From assembly GCF_021107415.1 (NCBI RefSeq), contig NZ_JAIOSW010000106.1:1-10062 (forward strand): DNA of 10,062 nt, given 5' to 3'. Under the pieces are notes generated by a model that worked only from the letters and a program-made list of their open reading frames with translations, was not told where the DNA came from and did no database searches. The position numbers and the translations under genes are program-made. Source of the DNA: Desulfobacula sp. GTDB lineage: Bacteria; Desulfobacterota; Desulfobacteria; Desulfobacterales; Desulfobacteraceae. Each line of letters starts with the position of its first letter. The first letter of the stretch is position 1. Below, one piece after another: positions 6,339 to 10,062 of the stretch.

Positions 6339-7517
6339 TTACCCGATTTTGCCCATCAGTGTTAAACCGGTTTTGATTGAACCTTTGCCAAATTTTGTGC
6401 GGATCTCATCCATTGCCAGGATCAGGTCGGCCTGTTTTGTCTCTTTTGTTCTGGGTGTAAACAGTTCTATCTGTACCTCTTGCGGGGCAAGCTTTTCACA
6501 TATCAGGCGCATGTGGCGGATGCGGACTCGCCGGGTCCATGCCTTATGTAAAAGAGGGACACATTTTTTAAACAGGGTCATATCATTGGATGTGGAAGGA
6601 GTAAGTTTTAATCTTGAGGTACTTTGCAGCCCGTCCGAATACGAGAGAATGATTTTTGTGGCAGCGCCGGTAAGTTTTCGGTTTCGCAAGGTTCTGCAGA
6701 TTTCTTCAATCATGAGATAGAGGGCCTTTTTTAATATGGCAGCATTGTTGGTGTCGTCGTTAAATTCATGATCTGCCCGTATGATTGACCGGGTTTCATA
6801 AAACCTGGTGACGGGTGTGGGATCAATTCCTCTGATCCGGTCGTAAATCAGGGGAGCCCGGTGATGAAAGGGGATCTGAAGCTGTTCCAGGGTAAGCGCC
6901 CTTGCCTGGGATACGTAAAGAAGATTGAATTCCTTGAAACGGGTTAAATCCGTTTTTATAAAACCGGGAATCAGATGGATGGGTAATGGGGCAAGAAACG
7001 CTTTTTCCTCACCCGGGGCGACAATATATTCTCCAATAGGTTTGACAACACGGGTGGCTACCTTGGCCACCAGCTTGTTGGTGGCAACAGACCAGATGCG
7101 ATCAAAATTGAATGTTTTTGTAAACGCCTTTTTAAGTTTAAATGCCACATCAATTGAAGGGCCGAAAAGTCGCCCTGAACCTGTGACATCCAGGAATATA
7201 TGGCCGTCCAGCATTCCTGATTCGATGAGCGGTGTATAGGCAAGGGTTTTTTTAAAAAGATCCTTCATAACCCGTTCATACCGGTTGAAACTGGGGGGCA
7301 GAATTTTAATTTTTTTATTGATCCGCTTTGCACGAGCCAACGGCATGCCTTTTCGAATGCCTTCTTTATAGGCCTCATCACTCATGTCATACACCACGGC
7401 CCGGGGTGTTCCCTGGGGGGCAATAATCAATGGATAGCCTTTGAGAGACGGCTGCATATTGATTTCCACGGCAACAGCAAAATCGACTATGTTTAAATGG
7501 ATGATGGAGCGTTCCAT
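6339..7517 (-). CDS. imuB: ImuB-like, catalytically degenerate Y-family DNA polymerase
   Basis: A 392-residue Y-family (DinB/UmuC superfamily) protein. The N-terminus IIHLNIVDFAVAVE matches IIHVDMDxFFAxVE of Pol IV, but the first metal-binding aspartate is N9. The second metal site, normally LDEAYLDVT, reads GHIFLDVT (105-112), so the Asp-Glu pair is lost. Little-finger and C-terminal features remain: AMDEIRTKFGKG (368-379) and a QIELF pentapeptide (349-353) that fits the beta-clamp binding consensus QLxLF. Loss of the catalytic acids with clamp motif kept is the hallmark of ImuB, which recruits DnaE2 to the clamp rather than making DNA itself. The gene lies between the DUF72 gene (5-bp gap) and dnaE2 (2-bp gap). 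It has no Shine-Dalgarno of its own, which suggests translational coupling. The symbol rests on role and context; it could also be called a dinB paralogue. Confidence 0.85.
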   Translation of the reverse strand: MERSIIHLNIVDFAVAVEINMQPSLKGYPLIIAPQGTPRAVVYDMSDEAYKEGIRKGMPLARAKRINKKIKILPPSFNRYERVMKDLFKKTLAYTPLIESGMLDGHIFLDVTGSGRLFGPSIDVAFKLKKAFTKTFNFDRIWSVATNKLVAKVATRVVKPIGEYIVAPGEEKAFLAPLPIHLIPGFIKTDLTRFKEFNLLYVSQARALTLEQLQIPFHHRAPLIYDRIRGIDPTPVTRFYETRSIIRADHEFNDDTNNAAILKKALYLMIEEICRTLRNRKLTGAATKIILSYSDGLQSTSRLKLTPSTSNDMTLFKKCVPLLHKAWTRRVRIRHMRLICEKLAPQEVQIELFTPRTKETKQADLILAMDEIRTKFGKGSIKTGLTLMGKIG

Positions 7518-7522
7518 GTGTT

Positions 7523-8338
7523 TTAACGGTGTTTTCCCTTGAGCAGGAGGGTGATCAGCCGTAATGCATTTTTCGGGGCCTGACCCCTCACATGATTGTT
7601 AAAAAAAATACCGCCGGCCACAGCTTCGGGCATCATGGCGGTTTTAATGGTGGCGGCCCATCCTTTAAGCTCCCGGTCTGCATAATCATAGTCAAATTGT
7701 TTCTGCATGTTGCCGGATCGCCAGCCTCCGGCATTTCTGCCATGGAAGCGGATATAAAAAAAATTTGGGTTGGTGACCACATCAAGGCGTGGGAAAAGGC
7801 CTGGAAGATCCGGTTCATCCACAGATACCAGAGTCACTTTTCGTCTTTCAAGTTCTGAAAAGACCTTGTCCTCTGCCCAGGAATCATGCCGGAATTCCAC
7901 GGCAAGAGGCAGTCCCGCAAGTTCATCCAAAAGTGCTGCAAGATAATGCCTGTACTTTATGGATCGTTTAAACCAGGGTGGAAGCTGGATGAGAATACAA
8001 AGCAGTTTTTTCGATTGAATTAACGGCTCTATGCCCTGACGGTAAAGCATGACTTCTTTTTGCCAGACTCCCTTTTTTATTTCATGGGTCATGGTCCGTG
8101 TCAGCTTTGCGGCAAATTTGAAGTTTTCCGGTACCTTTGTACACATACGTTCAATGGCCGGTGCCTTTGGCATCTGGTACCAGGTATAGTTGAGTTCTGT
8201 GGTTATAAAGACCTGCGTGTAAAAATTGAGCATATTGGAAGAATGAGTGCCGTCAGGATAGAATCCGGAATCGATCCATTCCCCATAGGAGTAGCCGCTG
8301 GTGCCCACGAAAAGTTTACATGCATTGTTTTTCGTCAT
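7523..8338 (-). CDS. DUF72 (YecE-like) family protein
   Basis: 271 residues, typical for DUF72 TIM-barrel proteins of unknown biochemical activity. Recognisable family signatures: FVGTSGYSYGEWIDSGFYP at 9-27, FYTQVFITTELNYTWYQMP (39-57), FKFAAKLTRTMTHE (73-86), LPPWF (139-143), LPLAVEFRHDSW (163-174), and the C-terminal FFNNHVRGQAPKNA segment. The ATG at 8338 overlaps the lexA stop (ATGA) and has GGAG 5 nt upstream (minus strand), inside the end of lexA, so it is translated with lexA. Its position between lexA and the ImuB-like gene suggests a role in DNA damage response, and it stands where the RecA-like ImuA is encoded in classical cassettes. There is no sequence resemblance to ImuA: no Walker A motif was seen. 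What it does in the operon is not known from sequence. Confidence 0.9.
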   Translation of the reverse strand: MTKNNACKLFVGTSGYSYGEWIDSGFYPDGTHSSNMLNFYTQVFITTELNYTWYQMPKAPAIERMCTKVPENFKFAAKLTRTMTHEIKKGVWQKEVMLYRQGIEPLIQSKKLLCILIQLPPWFKRSIKYRHYLAALLDELAGLPLAVEFRHDSWAEDKVFSELERRKVTLVSVDEPDLPGLFPRLDVVTNPNFFYIRFHGRNAGGWRSGNMQKQFDYDYADRELKGWAATIKTAMMPEAVAGGIFFNNHVRGQAPKNALRLITLLLKGKHR

Positions 8339-8973
8339 TGCATCTCCATGCCCTGGGGACCGCGAATAATGCCGATAACCTTGCCCTGGATCAATACGTC
8401 TTCAAATGCATATTCCCGGGACTTAAAATCCGGGTTCTCAGGTCGCAGTTCAATAAACTCCGGGTGAAGGAAAAAGCGTTTTACCGTGGCTTGTTCATGA
8501 TGGATCAGGGCCACGACAATTTCTTTGTTACGGGCATATTGCCGGGGTTCGCAAATGGCAAGGTCCTGGTCGAGAATACCGGCATTTTTCATGGAAGTTC
8601 CCTGTATTTTAAGGGCAAAAAGATTCTGCCCCGGGTATATTTTTGCATCCACCAGGAGACTGCCTTCCCATTCCTGCTGAGCATACATGGGAAGACCGGC
8701 CGTGATGTGACCAATGACAGGAATCTGTTTTTGCCTTTGCAAAATGTGCAAATCCCCGACAGGGTCCAGGATATGGAGGGACCGGCTGTATCGGCCCTCC
8801 CGTCGGATATACTCCTTGTCTTCAAGGGTTTTCAGAGTTTGGGCAACCGCGGCATGGCTGATGCCAAGTTCGGCGGCGGCCATACGAAGGCTGGGGGAAA
8901 CACCGTTTTTCTTGATTTGCTGTTTCAGGTAAGTAAGCACCTTTTGCTGGTTTTGGGTCAGTTCTATTCTCAT
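8335..8973 (-). CDS. lexA: LexA repressor (SOS regulator, S24 self-cleaving)
   Basis: 212 residues, close to the E. coli LexA length. The N-terminal winged HTH spans about residues 1-65 (LTQNQQKVLTYLKQQI, SPSLRMAAAELGISHAAVAQ, then LKTLEDKEYIRR). The recognition helix SHAAVAQTLKTL differs from both E. coli and Bacillus LexA. The C-terminal S24 peptidase domain carries the Ala-Gly cleavage site A92-G93 (ITAGLP), the nucleophile S127 in GTSMKNAGI, and the general base K165 in ATVKRFF. It should be cleaved on RecA-ssDNA contact and so release the operon. The ATG at 8973 has AAAGG 6 nt upstream (minus strand, 8984-8980) and a further AGGAG at 13 nt. It is the first gene of a four-gene operon and probably autoregulates it. 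A second chromosomal lexA is possible, since cassette-linked LexA paralogues are known. Confidence 0.95.
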   Translation of the reverse strand: MRIELTQNQQKVLTYLKQQIKKNGVSPSLRMAAAELGISHAAVAQTLKTLEDKEYIRREGRYSRSLHILDPVGDLHILQRQKQIPVIGHITAGLPMYAQQEWEGSLLVDAKIYPGQNLFALKIQGTSMKNAGILDQDLAICEPRQYARNKEIVVALIHHEQATVKRFFLHPEFIELRPENPDFKSREYAFEDVLIQGKVIGIIRGPQGMEMQ

Positions 8974-9006
8974 GTTAAGCCTTTGTCTCCTGATTTTTTC
9001 ATAGTG

Positions 9007-9030
9007 TGACAGTCTTTTGATTAAATGTCA
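9007..9030 (-). promoter_or_regulatory. Inverted repeat TGACA-N14-TGTCA overlapping a candidate lexA -35 box
   Basis: The two perfect 5-bp arms lie at 9007-9011 and 9026-9030. Read on the minus strand, TTGACA (9031-9026) is a perfect -35 hexamer facing lexA. The best -10-like string downstream is CACTAT (9006-9001) at a long 19-bp spacing. A palindrome over the promoter of an autoregulated lexA is a reasonable operator candidate, but it matches no LexA box I can name. Confidence 0.35.
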
Positions 9031-9046
9031 ATATAAATGTAAATGT
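9022..9046 (+). repeat. Three TAAATGT repeats upstream of lexA
   Basis: TAAATGT occurs at 9022-9028, 9034-9040 and 9040-9046, spaced 12 and 6 bp start to start; the last two share one base. They lie just upstream of the lexA promoter candidate. Equal phasing suggests protein binding, yet AT-rich sequence makes such repeats fairly likely by chance. Confidence 0.4.
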
Positions 9047-9074
9047 TTTGTAAAGGTAAAATTTGAACAAAGCC

Positions 9075-9170
9075 AAAAATGCGTTTTAGTATGGTTAGAC
9101 CATTTCAAATTTTTATCGCTTTGCCAGTTCCGGGTTTATGATAATCGTCATGGGAAAACGCAATTTTTTT
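9075..9170. other. Inverted-repeat block able to fold, ending in a T-run
   Basis: The arm TGCGTTTT (9080-9087) is perfectly complementary to AAAACGCA (9155-9162). The pairing extends through flanking A-run and T-run with one bulge. Inside are two short hairpins: ATGGT-TAG-ACCAT (9091-9103) and ATGAT-AATC-GTCAT (9138-9151, one G:T pair). On the plus strand the outer stem is followed directly by seven T (9164-9170), like a terminator. This could be a small structured RNA or a DNA-level regulatory structure; no promoter for it was identified. Confidence 0.3.
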
Positions 9171-9172
9171 AG

Positions 9173-9178
9173 TTGACA
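9173..9178 (+). promoter_or_regulatory. Candidate -35 hexamer (TTGACA) for livG
   Basis: A perfect TTGACA about 100 bp before livG. At 17 bp spacing the -10 position reads TACAGA (9196-9201), only a partial match; TATAGA (9217-9222) and TACAAT (9206-9211) are better hexamers but too far. The promoter call is therefore tentative. Confidence 0.4.
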
Positions 9179-9192
9179 AGATAAAACATATG

Positions 9193-9223
9193 GGCTACAG
9201 AAACCTACAATCAGGCTATAGAA
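9193..9223 (+). repeat. Direct repeat GGCTAYAGAA spaced 21 bp in the livG leader
   Basis: GGCTACAGAA (9193-9202) and GGCTATAGAA (9214-9223) differ by one base and start 21 bp apart, two helical turns. They lie between the TTGACA hexamer and the livG start, followed directly by an AAGCGCTT palindrome (9222-9229). Possible binding sites of a regulator acting on livG. Confidence 0.4.
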
Positions 9224-9277
9224 GCGCTTTTTAAGTTGTTTGTAAGTTTTTAAAATTTAATGGGTTGATATTTCTGT

Positions 9278-10045
9278 ATGGCACAACTAGAATTAAAAAA
9301 TGTTACTGTAAGGTTTGGCGGGCTTTTAGCAATATCTGATTTGAGTTTTACAATCGGCAATGGTGGCGTTGTCGGGTTGATCGGGCCGAATGGTGCAGGG
9401 AAAACCACTGTTTTCAATGTGCTCACCGGTGTGTACCAGGCATCTGAAGGAGACGTGATCTTTGACGGGAAAAGCATTCTCGGCAAACGCCCCTATGTGA
9501 TTTTTGACAAAGGGATTGCCAGAACCTTCCAGAATATCCGTCTTTTTTCTGCCATGACTGCGGTTGAAAATGCCATGGTGGCCAGGCACTGCCGGGCCTC
9601 CAAGGGGGTTGTGGGAGCGATCTTCAGAACCCCGTCCCAGAAGCGCGAAGAAGCCTTTATAAAAGAAAAAGCCATGGAAGCCCTGACCTTCATGGGGGTT
9701 GAAAAATATGCCGATGATGTGGCATCCAGTCTGCCCTACGGCCTGCAGCGACGGCTTGAAATTGCCCGGGCTATTGCCTCGGAACCCAAAGTACTACTGC
9801 TGGATGAGCCTGCCGCCGGAATGAACCCCTCTGAATCTTCAGAGTTAATGAAAGACATTACACGTATATCAGAACTGGGTATTGACGTTCTCCTTGTGGA
9901 GCATGACATGAAGGTTGTGATGGGAGTGTGTGATCATATTGTATGTGTTGATCATGGTATTAAGATTGCTGAAGGTGATTCTCATGAAATTCAGAATAAC
10001 CCGAAGGTGATTGAAGCGTATCTTGGTCAGCCTGCCAACCAATAA
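9278..10045 (+). CDS. livG: LivG-type branched-chain amino-acid ABC transporter ATPase
   Basis: 255 residues, full length for LivG. Domains: Walker A GPNGAGKTT (36-44), Q-loop in RTFQN (Q85), ABC signature as LPYGLQRRLEIARA (152-165), Walker B VLLLDEP (172-178) with catalytic E177, the LivG-specific AAGMNP stretch (179-184), and the H-loop HDM with H209. The C-terminal IQNNPKVIEAYLG is the BCA_ABC_C tail typical of LivG/LivF. It supplies ATP hydrolysis for high-affinity import of leucine, isoleucine, valine or related substrates, on the cytoplasmic face, pairing with LivF and the LivHM permeases. It is the first gene of its transcript here, since upstream lies divergent lexA. AGGAG (10051-10055) after its stop announces a further gene outside the window, plausibly livF. 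The start ATG has no strong Shine-Dalgarno (only TGGG about 15 nt upstream). One signature residue is unusual: L156, where relatives often have Q. Confidence 0.94.
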   Translation: MAQLELKNVTVRFGGLLAISDLSFTIGNGGVVGLIGPNGAGKTTVFNVLTGVYQASEGDVIFDGKSILGKRPYVIFDKGIARTFQNIRLFSAMTAVENAMVARHCRASKGVVGAIFRTPSQKREEAFIKEKAMEALTFMGVEKYADDVASSLPYGLQRRLEIARAIASEPKVLLLDEPAAGMNPSESSELMKDITRISELGIDVLLVEHDMKVVMGVCDHIVCVDHGIKIAEGDSHEIQNNPKVIEAYLGQPANQ

Positions 10046-10050
10046 TTTTT

Positions 10051-10055
10051 AGGAG
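10051..10055 (+). promoter_or_regulatory. Shine-Dalgarno of the next gene (outside window)
   Basis: AGGAG stands 5 nt after the livG stop, followed by an A-rich spacer reaching the window edge. It indicates that livG is cotranscribed with a downstream gene; in liv operons this is often livF. Confidence 0.6.
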
Positions 10056-10062
10056 AAAAAGA

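Larger units (their letters stand above)
8974..9277. promoter_or_regulatory. Divergent lexA-operon/livG intergenic region
   Basis: 304 bp without a gene, AT-rich. On the lexA side it holds TAAATGT repeats and a TGACA/TGTCA inverted repeat. The middle has a long imperfect inverted repeat enclosing two small hairpins. The livG side has a TTGACA hexamer and a spaced direct repeat. These are listed separately. Both promoters must lie here; neither -10 box could be fixed with confidence. Confidence 0.6.

Noticed and set aside
8320..9009. 229-codon plus-strand ORF opposite lexA
   Set aside because: Antisense shadow. The lexA frame on the other strand has all catalytic residues and a good Shine-Dalgarno.
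1..10062. CRISPR arrays, tRNA or rRNA genes, prophage or toxin-antitoxin modules
   Set aside because: No regularly spaced repeats, cloverleaf-like sequences, rRNA-like stretches or toxin-antitoxin pairs were recognised on either strand.

Overview
The window looks like a piece of a Gram-negative, probably Desulfobacterota (Desulfobacteraceae-like) chromosome. This placement is an inference from the style of the lexA/Y-family polymerase/dnaE-type operon and of the LivG protein. No rRNA, tRNA or CRISPR array was seen.

Left third (about 1-3200) is a patchwork with mixed, mostly AT-rich composition. It opens with the C-terminal tail of a transposase (3-113). In the same reading frame follows an N-terminally truncated MoaF-like/calycin fragment (114-413). 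Next come the first ~36 codons of an NAD(P)-binding Rossmann (atypical SDR) gene (428-553), whose stop codon overlaps the start of an intact MFS_3-type exporter (550-1788). Then come a divergent pair: an Lrp/AsnC regulator (1904-2362, minus) and a LysE-family amino-acid exporter (2556-3197, plus). The pair is a typical locally regulated export module. The gene fragments and the transposase tail suggest insertion and deletion in an accessory region.

Middle (3316-8973, all minus strand) is one tightly packed four-gene operon: lexA, a DUF72/YecE-like gene, a Y-family polymerase relative with lost catalytic acids (ImuB-like), and an error-prone DnaE-type polymerase (DnaE2/ImuC-like). Gene boundaries overlap by 4 bp or are separated by 2-5 bp. 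The arrangement matches the LexA-controlled mutagenesis cassette lexA-imuA-imuB-dnaE2, except that a DUF72 gene sits where imuA is usually found. The dnaE2 frame is broken by one in-frame TAG (codon 741 of 1006). The frame stays open for another 265 codons and encodes the expected C-terminal HhH and OB-fold regions. This is either a recent nonsense mutation, a sequence error, or a UAG that is read through (pyrrolysine is one possibility).

Right end (8974-10062): a 304-bp divergent intergenic region separates lexA from livG. It carries TAAATGT repeats and a TGACA/TGTCA inverted repeat near the lexA promoter, a potentially foldable inverted-repeat block, and a 21-bp-spaced direct repeat in front of livG. 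livG encodes a complete branched-chain amino-acid ABC transporter ATPase. A Shine-Dalgarno sequence right after its stop implies a further gene, plausibly livF, just outside the window.
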